From Thermovenabulum gondwanense (GTDB lineage: Bacteria > Bacillota > Thermosediminibacteria > Thermosediminibacterales > Thermosediminibacteraceae), in assembly GCF_001601575.1 (NCBI RefSeq), contig NZ_LOHZ01000042.1:62001-126000 (forward strand): a stretch of 64,000 nucleotides of DNA. Reading direction: 5' to 3'. This document shows, piece by piece, positions 1-7,666 of the stretch. The position numbers and the translations under genes are program-made. Under the pieces are notes generated by a model. The model did not search any database, was not told where the DNA came from, and saw nothing but the letters and a program-made list of their open reading frames with translations. Position 1 is the stretch's first letter. Every line of letters begins with the position of its first letter.

Positions 1-190
1 ATCCGCCCCCTCCATATTCTTCAGGGATAACGGTACCGAATATTCCTAATTCTCCCATTTTCTTGACAATATCCCAGGGGAACTTTTCTTCCCTGTCATT
101 TTCCGAAGCAAAAGGGGCTACTTCTTTATCTGCAAATTCCGTCATCATCTTTTTTATCATTACCTGTTCTTCAGTAAGATCAAAATTCAT
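1..190 (-). CDS. acyl-CoA dehydrogenase, N-terminal part (cut by left edge)
   Basis: Only the first 63 codons are in the window. They read as the N-terminal helical domain of a short-chain acyl-CoA dehydrogenase: an FDLTEEQ start, a helix with the EVAPFA segment, and the family motif GTVIPEEYGGGG at the cut edge. The ATG at 190 follows a strong Shine-Dalgarno (AGGAGG at 198-203). The gene lies 22 nt behind the 3-hydroxyacyl-CoA dehydrogenase, as the third gene of a thiolase–dehydrogenase operon. In fermentative Clostridia this gene is usually butyryl-CoA dehydrogenase (bcd), an FAD enzyme working with an electron-transfer flavoprotein on the crotonyl-CoA/butyryl-CoA step. Chain-length specificity cannot be judged from this fragment. 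Confidence 0.88.
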   Translation of the reverse strand, partial: MNFDLTEEQVMIKKMMTEFADKEVAPFASENDREEKFPWDIVKKMGELGIFGTVIPEEYGGGG

Positions 191-212
191 ATCTATACCT
201 CCTCGTATAAAA

Positions 213-1070
213 TCATTGTTCGTAAATGTAAAATCCACGCCCGGTTTTTCTTCCTAAATGACCGGCTTTAACCATCTTTTTCAGAATATACGGTGGACGA
301 TATCGCGGATCCCCGTATTCTCTGTAAAGCGTTTCGGTTTTAGCCAGATGAATATCAACCCCTATCATATCTATTAGTTCCAGAGGACCCATCGGAAGAT
401 TTGCACCAAGCTTCATGGCGGTATCAATATCCTTTGCATCGGCAACTCCTTCTGAATATACCACAACCGCTTCGTTTAAAAGGGCGGCTAAAACCCTGCT
501 GACAATTCCTGCAGGTGTTTCTATTTTTGTAACAACCGGAGTTTTATCCAGCATAAGTGCCATAGCTTTAGTTTTTTCAACAGTAGTTTCGTCTGTTTCA
601 AGACCGGGAATTATTTCTACGAGCTTCATTATTACGGGTGGATTAAAAAAATGCATTCCTATTACCCTTTTTCTATTTCTGGTTGCCGTAGCTATTTCAC
701 TTATAGAACATGCGGTAGTATTAGTGGCTAAAACTACCTCTGGTTCAAAAATTTTATCCAATTTTTCAAAAACCTTTTTCTTAACTTCAACATCTTCAAA
801 GACTGCTTCTATAACAAAATCAGCATCGGCAAAAGTTTCCATATCAGTTCCCACAGTAATCTTTTCTAAAACTTTTTCCGCTTCTTCTTTCGAAATTTTC
901 CCTTTTTCCACCCTCTTCATCAGACCTTCTTTAATTTTTAAAAAAGCTTTCTCTACTATCTCTTTTTCCCTATCCACTAAATACGCTTCAAACCCCTGCT
1001 GAGCAACTAATTGGGCAATTCCATGCCCCATAGTTCCTGCTCCCACAACCAGTATTTTTTTTACTTCCAT
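213..1070 (-). CDS. hbd: 3-hydroxybutyryl-CoA (3-hydroxyacyl-CoA) dehydrogenase
   Basis: A 285-aa protein, the usual length for single-domain clostridial Hbd. The NAD(P)-binding GxGxxG motif is GAGTMG at residues 10-15, and the catalytic-domain signature HFFNPP lies near residue 140. The family interconverts acetoacetyl-CoA and 3-hydroxybutyryl-CoA with NAD(P)H. It sits 30 nt behind the thiolase and 22 nt ahead of the acyl-CoA dehydrogenase, so the three enzymes probably form one cytosolic C4-CoA pathway. No crotonase gene lies between them, although one is often part of such clusters; it may follow the dehydrogenase outside the window. Direction of the pathway (butyrate formation or fatty-acid oxidation) cannot be read from the sequence. 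Confidence 0.93.
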   Translation of the reverse strand: MEVKKILVVGAGTMGHGIAQLVAQQGFEAYLVDREKEIVEKAFLKIKEGLMKRVEKGKISKEEAEKVLEKITVGTDMETFADADFVIEAVFEDVEVKKKVFEKLDKIFEPEVVLATNTTACSISEIATATRNRKRVIGMHFFNPPVIMKLVEIIPGLETDETTVEKTKAMALMLDKTPVVTKIETPAGIVSRVLAALLNEAVVVYSEGVADAKDIDTAMKLGANLPMGPLELIDMIGVDIHLAKTETLYREYGDPRYRPPYILKKMVKAGHLGRKTGRGFYIYEQ

Positions 1071-1100
1071 CTTGTTAACCCCCTTCAGAAAATTTAATTT

Positions 1101-2285
1101 TTAATCCAATCTTTCAATTATCATCGCTTCGCCTTGTCCTCCACCTACGCATAAAGTCACCATTCCAAAGGTCTTATTTTCATTTTTAAGCGCATGGATA
1201 AGGGTGGTTAAAAGTTTCGCTCCGGTAGCACCTATTGGATGACCAAGGCTAATGGCTCCGCCGTATATATTGGTTTTTTCTATATCAAGTCCAAGTTCCC
1301 TCATTACTGCTATAACCTGGCCTGCAAAAGCTTCATTTAATTCAATTAAATCAATATCTTTTAAAGTAAGCCCGGCTTTTTCAACAGCAATAGGTACTGC
1401 CTTAACAGGACCAAGTCCCATTAGCACCGGGTCTATTCCTCTTTGACCATGGGATAATATTTTAGCCAAAGGCTTCAAACCCAGCGCTTTTGCCTTTTCT
1501 TTATCCATTAATACTAACGCAGCCGCTCCATCACACAGGGCAGAACTTGTACCGGCAGTTATTGTCCCGTTTTCTCTAAATACCGGTGGAAGTTTGGATA
1601 AAGCCTCCAAGGAAATATCTCTTCTTGGTATCTCTTCGGTTTCAAAATATAAATTGGGATTTTTCTTATTTCCTATGTTAATTGGTATTATTTCTTCTTT
1701 AAATTTACCTTTATCTATAGCTTCAATTGCTCTTTTATGGCTGAGAAAAGCATATTCATCCTGCTCTCTCCTTGTAATACCGTACTTTTCAACCAATACT
1801 TCTGCAGTCGCTCCCATCATCATTCCGGCTAAGGGACACATGAATCCATCTTGATGTAGATGATCCTGTATTTCACCGGCACCCAAACGATACCCCCATC
1901 TTGCACCAGGTAAAAGATAGGGGGCACGGCTGGCCATTTCTGTACCACCGGCTATTATACAGTCTGCGTCGCCTGCTTTTATAGCCTGGACAGCTAAGGC
2001 TATAGCCTTTAATCCGGAAGCACACCTTTTGTTAATAGAAAAAGCAGAAACATCTACCGGAAGGCCACTTTTCACCGCAACTAATCTTCCGAGATTTGGT
2101 CCCACACCGGCCTGCCATGCATTTCCCCAGATTACTTCCTCCACCATATTTTTTTCTATACCTGCTCGTTTCACCGCTTCCTTAATTACTTCACTTCCCA
2201 ATTCAACAGGGGATTTTTCAGATAAACTTCCGCCAAATTTTCCGCAGGCGGTGCGTACAGCACTTAGTATAACAACTTCACGCAT
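1101..2285 (-). CDS. thlA: acetyl-CoA C-acetyltransferase (thiolase)
   Basis: A 394-aa protein of standard thiolase II length. The acyl-accepting cysteine is Cys88 in NKRCASG. The C-terminal motifs NEAFAGQ, GHPIGATGA and the general-base cysteine in CVGGGQGEA are all present. It condenses two acetyl-CoA to acetoacetyl-CoA, or runs the reverse thiolysis. It is the first gene of the thl-hbd-acd operon. Its ATG follows GAAGGAGGTG about 5 nt upstream, and a sigma-54 promoter lies at 2323-2338, so expression probably depends on an enhancer-binding activator. Biosynthetic thiolase is favoured over a long-chain 3-ketoacyl-CoA thiolase by length and motif spacing. Confidence 0.94.
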   Translation of the reverse strand: MREVVILSAVRTACGKFGGSLSEKSPVELGSEVIKEAVKRAGIEKNMVEEVIWGNAWQAGVGPNLGRLVAVKSGLPVDVSAFSINKRCASGLKAIALAVQAIKAGDADCIIAGGTEMASRAPYLLPGARWGYRLGAGEIQDHLHQDGFMCPLAGMMMGATAEVLVEKYGITRREQDEYAFLSHKRAIEAIDKGKFKEEIIPINIGNKKNPNLYFETEEIPRRDISLEALSKLPPVFRENGTITAGTSSALCDGAAALVLMDKEKAKALGLKPLAKILSHGQRGIDPVLMGLGPVKAVPIAVEKAGLTLKDIDLIELNEAFAGQVIAVMRELGLDIEKTNIYGGAISLGHPIGATGAKLLTTLIHALKNENKTFGMVTLCVGGGQGEAMIIERLD

Positions 2286-2322
2286 TTTTACACCTCCTTC
2301 AAATAGTTAATTTCATAAAATT

Positions 2323-2338
2323 AGCAAATTTTATGCCA
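2323..2338 (-). promoter_or_regulatory. sigma-54 (-24/-12) promoter of the thl operon
   Basis: Read on the minus strand this is TGGCATAAAATTTGCT. It has the GG-N10-GC spacing that defines RpoN promoters and matches consensus TGGCAy-N5-TTGCw at every key base. The start site would fall near 2312, giving a leader of about 26 nt to the thlA ATG at 2285. No good -35/-10 pair was seen in the same stretch. Sigma-54 promoters need an AAA+ activator, and one is encoded at 18920-20347. Confidence 0.8.
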
Positions 2339-2408
2339 TTGTATAATTCTCAGATAAATCGAGAAAAAATAATATATAACTATTGTTTTAACTTTATTGA
2401 ATGATATG

Positions 2409-2425
2409 TGTTTAAAAATTAAACT
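2409..2425. promoter_or_regulatory. palindromic element, copy 1 (candidate upstream activating sequence)
   Basis: The plus strand reads TGTTTAAAAATTAAACT, with core palindrome GTTTAA-AAA-TTAAAC. It agrees with the second copy at 2484-2500 at 14 of 17 positions. It is centred about 105 bp upstream of the expected sigma-54 start site, a usual distance for an enhancer-binding protein site. The function is inferred from position and repetition. Confidence 0.55.
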
Positions 2426-2483
2426 TATTGATTTTATTAAATATACTAATTTTAAAAAGTCTTGTTCATTTTTTAAAGCATTA

Positions 2484-2500
2484 TGTTCAATAATTAAACA
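2484..2500. promoter_or_regulatory. palindromic element, copy 2 (candidate upstream activating sequence)
   Basis: The plus strand reads TGTTCAATAATTAAACA, an 8+1+8 palindrome with one mismatch. It shares 14 of 17 bases with the element at 2409-2425, and the two centres are 75 bp apart, about seven helical turns. It lies about 180 bp upstream of the expected thl start site. A more degenerate third match begins at 2463. Confidence 0.55.
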
Positions 2501-2512
2501 TAAAATATAAAT

Positions 2513-2543
2513 AAAAAAGCTGGCTACAAAAATTATAGCCAGC
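2513..2543 (-). terminator. intrinsic terminator after the FmdB-family gene
   Basis: On the minus strand an 8-bp stem GCTGGCTA/TAGCCAGC (arms 2536-2543 and 2519-2526) is followed by six T. It ends the fmdB transcript and separates it from the thl control region. Confidence 0.85.
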
Positions 2544-2555
2544 ATCTTATATTAC

Positions 2556-2759
2556 TTATTTACATCCGCTACAAGAAGAACAGCTCCCGGCACATCCTCC
2601 CTGACCGGAGTCTCCCTTTCGGGTATAAACAAACCCTGTAAATCTTTGGGTAACGCTACCATTACATTTAGGACATTTTACTTTATCTTTGTCTTTAATA
2701 TTTATAAATTCGCTGAATAAAAATCCACATTGATTACATATAAAATCATAGGTTGGCAT
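2556..2759 (-). CDS. FmdB-family zinc ribbon protein
   Basis: A 67-aa protein beginning MPTYDFICNQCG, with two CxxC knuckles (CNQC near residue 8 and CPKC near residue 33) that fit the FmdB/CxxC_CXXC_SSSS regulatory-protein zinc ribbon. The C-terminal tail is rich in Gly, Ser and Cys (CAGSCSSCSGC), typical of this family, and may bind more metal. It is 14 nt downstream of purB and followed by a terminator, so it is the last gene of that transcript. Its biochemical role is not established. The Ser/Cys tail marks the family but not a function. Confidence 0.85.
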   Translation of the reverse strand: MPTYDFICNQCGFLFSEFINIKDKDKVKCPKCNGSVTQRFTGFVYTRKGDSGQGGCAGSCSSCSGCK

Positions 2760-2773
2760 TAAGATACCTCCTT

Positions 2774-4201
2774 TTATACTTTTAATTCGCTGGAAATACC
2801 GAGAAATTCACGGTACTTTTGTAAATACGGCATTACTTCTTCCTGAAGAAATTCCAAAACCTGAGATGGACTCCTGCCAATATAATTTTTAGGTTCAAGT
2901 ATTTTAATAATCTCCTCTTTGCTGATTTTAAATCTTTTATCTTCTACAATTTTATTAATTAGATTGTTTTCCTTCCCTTGTTTTATTTCCTCCTGCGCTT
3001 CCCTGGAATAAATCCTTATTGCTTCATGAAGCTCCTGGCGATCTCCACCCTTTTTTACCGCTTCCATTAAAATATTTTCGGTAGCAATGAAAGGCAGTTC
3101 TTCTTTTACATGATTTTCGATGATTTTCTCATTAACGATAAGGCCCGCACTTACATTCAAATAAATGTTTAAAATTGCATCCGTAGCAAGAAACATTTCA
3201 GGAATAACAATTCTTCTATTTGCAGAATCATCCAGGGTTCTTTCAAACCATTGGCAGGATGCTGTAATATATGGATTTAATCCAGTTACAATTACAAATC
3301 TTGAAAGTGCGGTCATTCTTTCACATCTCATGGGATTTTTCTTATATGCCATTGCCGATGATCCTATTTGAGTTTTTTCAAAAGGTTCTTCTATCTCCTT
3401 TAATCCTGAAAGTAATCTTATATCATTTGCAAATTTATGTGCGCTCTCAGCAATCCCCTGTAAAACTCTCAATATAAAGCTATCAATTTTCCTTGTATAT
3501 GTTTGCCCGGAAACAGGAACAGATTTTTCAAAGCCAAATTTATTAGCAATCATTCTGTCAAGTTTTTTTACCTTTTCTTCATCCCCGTCAAAAAGTTTCA
3601 AAAAGCTCGCCTGAGTGCCCGTTGTGCCTTTTACACCCCGTAATACCAAATTTTGTTCTGTATATTCAATATCCTTTAAATCCAAAATTAAATCGTATAT
3701 CCAGAGGGTAGCCCTTTTCCCCACCGTAGTTAATTGGGCCGGTTGAAAATGTGTAAATCCCAGCGTGGGAAGGTCTTTAAATCTCATCGCAAATTCCGAT
3801 AGATTGGAAATCACATTAATCAATTTTTTCTTTAAAATCCCAAGCCCATCTCTCATTAAGATTATATCGGCATTATCCCCTACGAAAGCACTGGTAGCAC
3901 CCAGGTGAATAATTGGCTTTGCCTTGGGACACTGTTTACCATAGGCTAATACATGTGCCATTACATCATGTCTTGTAGATTTTTCGAATGCTTCTGCATC
4001 CTCAAAATTAATAATTTCAGCAAATTTTTTCATCTCTTCTATTTGTTCTTCTGTAATAGGAATTCCAAGTTCCTTCTCTGCTTCAGCAAGAGCAATCCAC
4101 AATTTACGCCATAGGGAATATTTTTTTTGAGGTGAAAAGTTTTCCAGCATTTCTCTACTTGCATACCTATCTATTAAAGGATTTTCGAAAATATCCCTCA
4201 A
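2774..4201 (-). CDS. purB: adenylosuccinate lyase
   Basis: The fumarase/aspartase-superfamily signature is present as SSAMAYKKNPMRCERM near residue 290. The enzyme cleaves adenylosuccinate and SAICAR, releasing fumarate, in purine synthesis. The start was moved. A GTG at 4210 has the Shine-Dalgarno AAAAGGAG directly against it, with no spacer. The in-frame TTG at 4201 sits 8 nt after the AAGGAG and gives the N-terminus MRDIFENPL, which matches the family. The mature length is then 475 aa, normal for the clade. It lies downstream of the aminotransferase gene and its terminator, and shares a transcript with fmdB. Confidence 0.94.
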   Translation of the reverse strand: MRDIFENPLIDRYASREMLENFSPQKKYSLWRKLWIALAEAEKELGIPITEEQIEEMKKFAEIINFEDAEAFEKSTRHDVMAHVLAYGKQCPKAKPIIHLGATSAFVGDNADIILMRDGLGILKKKLINVISNLSEFAMRFKDLPTLGFTHFQPAQLTTVGKRATLWIYDLILDLKDIEYTEQNLVLRGVKGTTGTQASFLKLFDGDEEKVKKLDRMIANKFGFEKSVPVSGQTYTRKIDSFILRVLQGIAESAHKFANDIRLLSGLKEIEEPFEKTQIGSSAMAYKKNPMRCERMTALSRFVIVTGLNPYITASCQWFERTLDDSANRRIVIPEMFLATDAILNIYLNVSAGLIVNEKIIENHVKEELPFIATENILMEAVKKGGDRQELHEAIRIYSREAQEEIKQGKENNLINKIVEDKRFKISKEEIIKILEPKNYIGRSPSQVLEFLQEEVMPYLQKYREFLGISSELKV

Positions 4202-4218
4202 TGCCTTCACTCCTTTTC

Positions 4219-4249
4219 AAAAAAATAAGCAGGTCTTTACCTGCTTATT
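4219..4249 (-). terminator. intrinsic terminator overlapping the aminotransferase stop codon
   Basis: The minus strand has stem TAAGCAGGT/ACCTGCTTA (arms 4239-4247 and 4226-4234) with a short loop and a following T run. The stem includes part of the aminotransferase stop codon at 4248-4250. purB may therefore depend on read-through or a weak promoter here. Confidence 0.75.
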
Positions 4250-5447
4250 ATACCAAGTCTCTAACAAAATTTTCAATTCGATCAATGCCTTTTTCAATAT
4301 TTTTTAAAGAGGTGGCATACGATAACCGCACAAAATCCTCTGTTCCAAAAGCTATGCCCGGAACAACAGCTACCATATAATTTTCCAATAGCTTTTGAGC
4401 AAAATCGGTAGAATTATTTATTTCGAAACCTTTTATTTTCTTTCCAAAAGTCTTTGTAATATTCATCATTACATAAAAAGCTCCCTTAGGTTTTATGCAT
4501 GAAAGCCCTGGTATTTGATTTATCCTTTCCACCATATAATCTCTTCTTTTGGAAAACTCTTCTACCATCGAAGATATAGCTTGCTTTCTCTCGGGATTTG
4601 TAAGTGCTTCTAAAGCAGCTTTTTGAGCAATAGAGTTGGGGTTTGATGTGGTATGGCTTTGAAAATCGGTCATAGCTTTCACAATTTCCTCGGGTCCCGC
4701 CGCATAACCTATCCTCCAACCGGTCATTGAATATGCCTTAGATACACCATTTACTATCAAAGTCCTATTAAAAACTTCTTTACCGAGGGTAGCTATACTT
4801 ATATGTTTTTCACCATCGTATATAAGTTTATCGTAGATCTCGTCAGAAATAATAAATAAATTGTATCGTATTGCAAGCTCAGCAATATCTTCCAATTCTT
4901 TCTTTGAATATACACTACCCGTCGGATTATTGGGGCTATTTACAACAATCACCCTCGTTTTTGAAGTAATTAAAGGTTCAATTACATCCTTTTTCATTTT
5001 AAAATCATCTTTTTCATAAGTGGGTACAAAAACCGGAGTTCCCCCGCATAGTTTTACAAGCTCAGGATAGCTTACCCAATAAGGATGGGGTATTAATACT
5101 TCGTCTCCTGGATTCACAAGACAATAAAGAGCATTGTAAAGACATTGTTTAGCTCCATTAGAAACAATAATTTCACCGGGCTTATATGTAAGGCCCAACT
5201 CTTCGTTAAAAATATCAGCTATTGCCTTTTTTAATTCAGGAATACCTCCTACCGGGGTGTATTTTGTAAAACCTTCATTTATAGCTTTGATTGCCGAGGA
5301 TTTAATAAAGGAAGGTGTGTCAAAATCCGGCTCTCCAGCTCCAAAACCGATCACATCATACCCTTCACTTTTCATTTGTTTAGCTTTGGAATCTACTGCC
5401 AAAGTAGGAGATGGACTTATACCTTTAGCTTTTTCCGAAAGAAACAT
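4248..5447 (-). CDS. pyridoxal-phosphate aminotransferase, aspartate aminotransferase type (class I)
   Basis: A 399-aa fold-type I aminotransferase. Visible motifs are the PLP-lysine region SKAYSMTGWRIGY near residue 235, SPNNPTG near residue 170, and a C-terminal arginine segment (FVRLSYATS) that binds the substrate carboxylate. The length and the N-terminus (LSEKAKGISPSPTLAVDSKAKQ) match the AspB/AspC Igamma branch that interconverts aspartate and oxaloacetate with glutamate and 2-oxoglutarate. Related enzymes accept aromatic amino acids or prephenate, so the substrate is inferred. It ends in a terminator; 23 nt upstream lies a lipoprotein gene, and the two may be co-transcribed. Confidence 0.9.
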   Translation of the reverse strand: MFLSEKAKGISPSPTLAVDSKAKQMKSEGYDVIGFGAGEPDFDTPSFIKSSAIKAINEGFTKYTPVGGIPELKKAIADIFNEELGLTYKPGEIIVSNGAKQCLYNALYCLVNPGDEVLIPHPYWVSYPELVKLCGGTPVFVPTYEKDDFKMKKDVIEPLITSKTRVIVVNSPNNPTGSVYSKKELEDIAELAIRYNLFIISDEIYDKLIYDGEKHISIATLGKEVFNRTLIVNGVSKAYSMTGWRIGYAAGPEEIVKAMTDFQSHTTSNPNSIAQKAALEALTNPERKQAISSMVEEFSKRRDYMVERINQIPGLSCIKPKGAFYVMMNITKTFGKKIKGFEINNSTDFAQKLLENYMVAVVPGIAFGTEDFVRLSYATSLKNIEKGIDRIENFVRDLV

Positions 5448-5470
5448 AGCTTTTACCTCCTATTTAATAA

Positions 5471-6199
5471 TTATTTAGGCAAATCGGTGGGAAAATTAAC
5501 GACAACATCCTTTTTATTAAAATCAAATAAATCAACGGTCATATTCATAGCTCTGTTCCCGGAGGAATTATCTTTAATCAATATATCCACTTTCATTTTA
5601 TAAATTAAGAAATCCTTTTTACCGACCCATAAAGTATAAACCGCCTGTACCTCATCCACATCTTCCGCATTAGTCCCTTCGATTAATAATTCCTTTATTT
5701 TTTCACTATTTGGAACAAATTTTATAACCTTGCAGTCTACTCCTTTTACTTTTTCATCATTTAGGTATTCAGCCTTTTCAATTATATCCTTAAGTTTTTC
5801 TAAGGTTTTTTCCGGGGTTTTAAGGATATCGTTCATTTCACCAAACGCAAAATCATCCGTTTTAACCCATTTACCATTTAGAGGATTTTTTATATAAAAA
5901 CTGTTGTCTTTTTGATAAATATCAATGTTCATTCCCATTAAATCACCATTCAGGTGCATCATATTTGGGTTCTGTACTTCTCCTGTGAAAGAAAGTTTTT
6001 GGTCTACTTCTTTTATCGTAAAGACCGCTTCTATATTCATCCTATACGATTTTACTAATTTCAATTTTTCACTTGCTTTTATTATAGAATCTTTTGGTTG
6101 TAAATTGCTGAATTTATCTCCACAACTTATAACATATATTGCCGAAGTAATAACGATCATAATAATTATAAAATACAATTTAACTCTATTTAATCTCAT
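5471..6199 (-). CDS. putative outer-surface lipoprotein (LolA/LppX-like fold suspected)
   Basis: A 242-aa protein. Residues 1-26 are a lipoprotein signal with a basic start, a hydrophobic run and a lipobox VISC followed by GD, so Cys26 should be lipidated and the protein held on the outer face of the membrane. The mature part has alternating strands (VFTIKEVDQKLSFTGEV, GKWVKTDDF, VYTLWVGKKDFLIYKMKVDI), a pattern seen in DUF6612/LppX-type lipid- or substrate-carrying lipoproteins. That assignment is by pattern only. The start ATG follows TAGGAGG. It could share a transcript with the aminotransferase. Confidence 0.65.
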   Translation of the reverse strand: MRLNRVKLYFIIIMIVITSAIYVISCGDKFSNLQPKDSIIKASEKLKLVKSYRMNIEAVFTIKEVDQKLSFTGEVQNPNMMHLNGDLMGMNIDIYQKDNSFYIKNPLNGKWVKTDDFAFGEMNDILKTPEKTLEKLKDIIEKAEYLNDEKVKGVDCKVIKFVPNSEKIKELLIEGTNAEDVDEVQAVYTLWVGKKDFLIYKMKVDILIKDNSSGNRAMNMTVDLFDFNKKDVVVNFPTDLPK

Positions 6200-6284
6200 T
6201 GTTTTCCTCCTAAAATTTACTTCCTTTATATTATTATTAATTATTCTTCATTTAATTTATTTTTCCTTTTTTGTAACAAAAAAG

Positions 6285-6307
6285 TAAAAAAGGGCTTAAA
6301 AAGCCCT
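6285..6307 (-). terminator. intrinsic terminator after the PRK06851-type ATPase gene
   Basis: The minus strand forms AGGGCTT/AAGCCCT followed by a T-rich tail. The stem reaches into the stop codon at 6306-6308. Confidence 0.7.
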
Positions 6308-7406
6308 ATTCCTGATCAATATTTTTAATGATATCTTCATATACATCTTCTAATAATTTGTCTATTCTAGAAAAATTCATAGACTCTACATAGAATTTTT
6401 CTAAATCGTCATGCAGACGTTTTGCTTCTTTCATGCCTTCAACAGCTTCATCTAAAGCATTGATTATTTTATCGGAAACCAATTTAACAAATTTGTTTTG
6501 ATATATCTTGCTGAACTCTAAATAGTCATCCAAATTCACAAGTTTGAAATTTCCTACCGGTTCAGAGTATAAATGAGGTTCTTTTGAAGTAACAAAACCC
6601 AGGCTTAATTCCGGTAATATTAAATGATCAATCTTCTCTGTAGTAACCGGGCAGTGGAATTCTTCTATATTATATCCCAACATTAATGCTCTGTCCCTAA
6701 TAGCTTTCATAACCTCATTTACTAATTCCCCGGAGGTAGATGTAAAAATATATTTATATTCAAGGGGATCAAAAAGATTTTTGATAAAATTAACCTTTCC
6801 TTCGGGTGTTATTGAACTGGCGAACATTTTTCTTACCTTTGGAATTTTATGAAATGCTTGCTTATCTTTGAATACATCATGAATTAATTCATTTATAAAC
6901 CTTTGAAACTCCAATTTTTTAATAGCTTTAAAGTAAATACTTTCCACCTCATCATAATAAGCCTTTGCAATTTTTAAATGAGTAAAAGCATGTAAATAAC
7001 AATCCTTAATTTTCTCCTGCAGATTTATAATTTCATTCTTATTTTTCATTAGGTTATCTGCGTTCCAATAATCTCCTAAATTTATAATTACATCCACTGC
7101 TCCAGGGAAATTTGGGTCTATTACATGAGGAGCTGTCCCATCCAAAAGAGCAATACCTTCCTTAGCCAGGTAAATGCCATCTAAAGAATTGCTATCGGCT
7201 GAACAATGAAGGAATTCTACATCGTAACCTTCTTCCAATAATCTTTCCCCTAATTTTCTCAGGAAAGTGGACTTACCGGTTCCCGGACCGCCTTTTAAAA
7301 CATAAATTTTTTGGGCTTCTTTCCACGATATCACATTACTAAAAAATGGCACATATCCGTAAGGAGTGCTGGTTCCAGGAAAATATTTTCTTTCTTTTCC
7401 TCTCAT
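6306..7406 (-). CDS. P-loop ATPase of the PRK06851 family
   Basis: A 366-aa protein with a clear Walker A, GGPGTGKST, at residues 39-47. A hydrophobic strand and acidic stretches follow, and the family features AKEGIALLDGTAPHVIDP and FTSTSGELVNEV are visible. The whole-protein match is to the PRK06851 group of conserved clostridial/bacillar ATPases (Bacillus YlxY/Yyy-type neighbours vary), whose function is unknown. It is cytosolic with no membrane segment. Translation may be controlled: the Shine-Dalgarno AGGAGGGG just upstream is one arm of a perfect 9-bp inverted repeat (7414-7422 with 7450-7458). It follows the small ypmA gene and has its own terminator. Confidence 0.75.
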   Translation of the reverse strand: MRGKERKYFPGTSTPYGYVPFFSNVISWKEAQKIYVLKGGPGTGKSTFLRKLGERLLEEGYDVEFLHCSADSNSLDGIYLAKEGIALLDGTAPHVIDPNFPGAVDVIINLGDYWNADNLMKNKNEIINLQEKIKDCYLHAFTHLKIAKAYYDEVESIYFKAIKKLEFQRFINELIHDVFKDKQAFHKIPKVRKMFASSITPEGKVNFIKNLFDPLEYKYIFTSTSGELVNEVMKAIRDRALMLGYNIEEFHCPVTTEKIDHLILPELSLGFVTSKEPHLYSEPVGNFKLVNLDDYLEFSKIYQNKFVKLVSDKIINALDEAVEGMKEAKRLHDDLEKFYVESMNFSRIDKLLEDVYEDIIKNIDQE

Positions 7407-7413
7407 AAAAATT

Positions 7414-7458
7414 ACCCCTCCTAAAATGACTTTAATACTTAGAATATTCAGGAGGGGT
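7414..7458 (-). promoter_or_regulatory. inverted repeat that pairs with the ribosome-binding site
   Basis: On the minus strand ACCCCTCCT (7450-7458) is exactly complementary to AGGAGGGGT (7414-7422), which is the Shine-Dalgarno of the ATPase gene starting at 7406. A run of five T lies between this arm and the ATG. The repeat could act as a translational switch, or as a terminator for ypmA that also carries the next gene's ribosome-binding site. Confidence 0.6.
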
Positions 7459-7482
7459 ATAAAAGGTTCATTTATTATATGG

Positions 7483-7644
7483 TTAAGTTTCGTATACGGA
7501 TATTATAGCTTTATCTTCCTTTTTTGTTATTCCGAAAATAAAACCTTTCTTTTTAAAGGTCTTATTTAAAAAATCCACCAATTTATATAATTCATCATTA
7601 TAATTTAATTCCTTTTGCCCAATTAATTCCAACTTGTCTTCCAT
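7483..7644 (-). CDS. ypmA: small conserved protein of the YpmA (DUF4264) family
   Basis: A 53-aa gene that is easily missed because of its size. The ATG at 7642-7644 follows AAGGGG with 5 nt spacing, and the stop is at 7483-7485. The protein contains NDELYKLVDFLNKTFKKKG followed by FIFGIT and a C-terminal AIISVYET. It closely resembles Bacillus YpmA (DYLYKLVDxLN... FG... fxIYRT pattern), a short protein of unknown function. It lies just after surE and just before the ATPase gene, in the same direction, 22 nt downstream of surE. Recognition is from memory of the family pattern. Confidence 0.75.
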   Translation of the reverse strand: MEDKLELIGQKELNYNDELYKLVDFLNKTFKKKGFIFGITKKEDKAIISVYET

Positions 7645-7666
7645 TAAATCCCCTTCTTAAAATAAT

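Noticed and set aside
2463-2480. Third copy of the thl palindrome
   Set aside because: Only the half TGTTCA and a degenerate TTTAAAGCA match; it is too weak to list as a site.
2321-2545. A 74-codon minus-strand open frame in the gap before the thl operon
   Set aside because: It runs through the fmdB terminator, both palindromes and the sigma-54 promoter, has no Shine-Dalgarno and has a low-complexity hydrophobic composition from AT-rich DNA.
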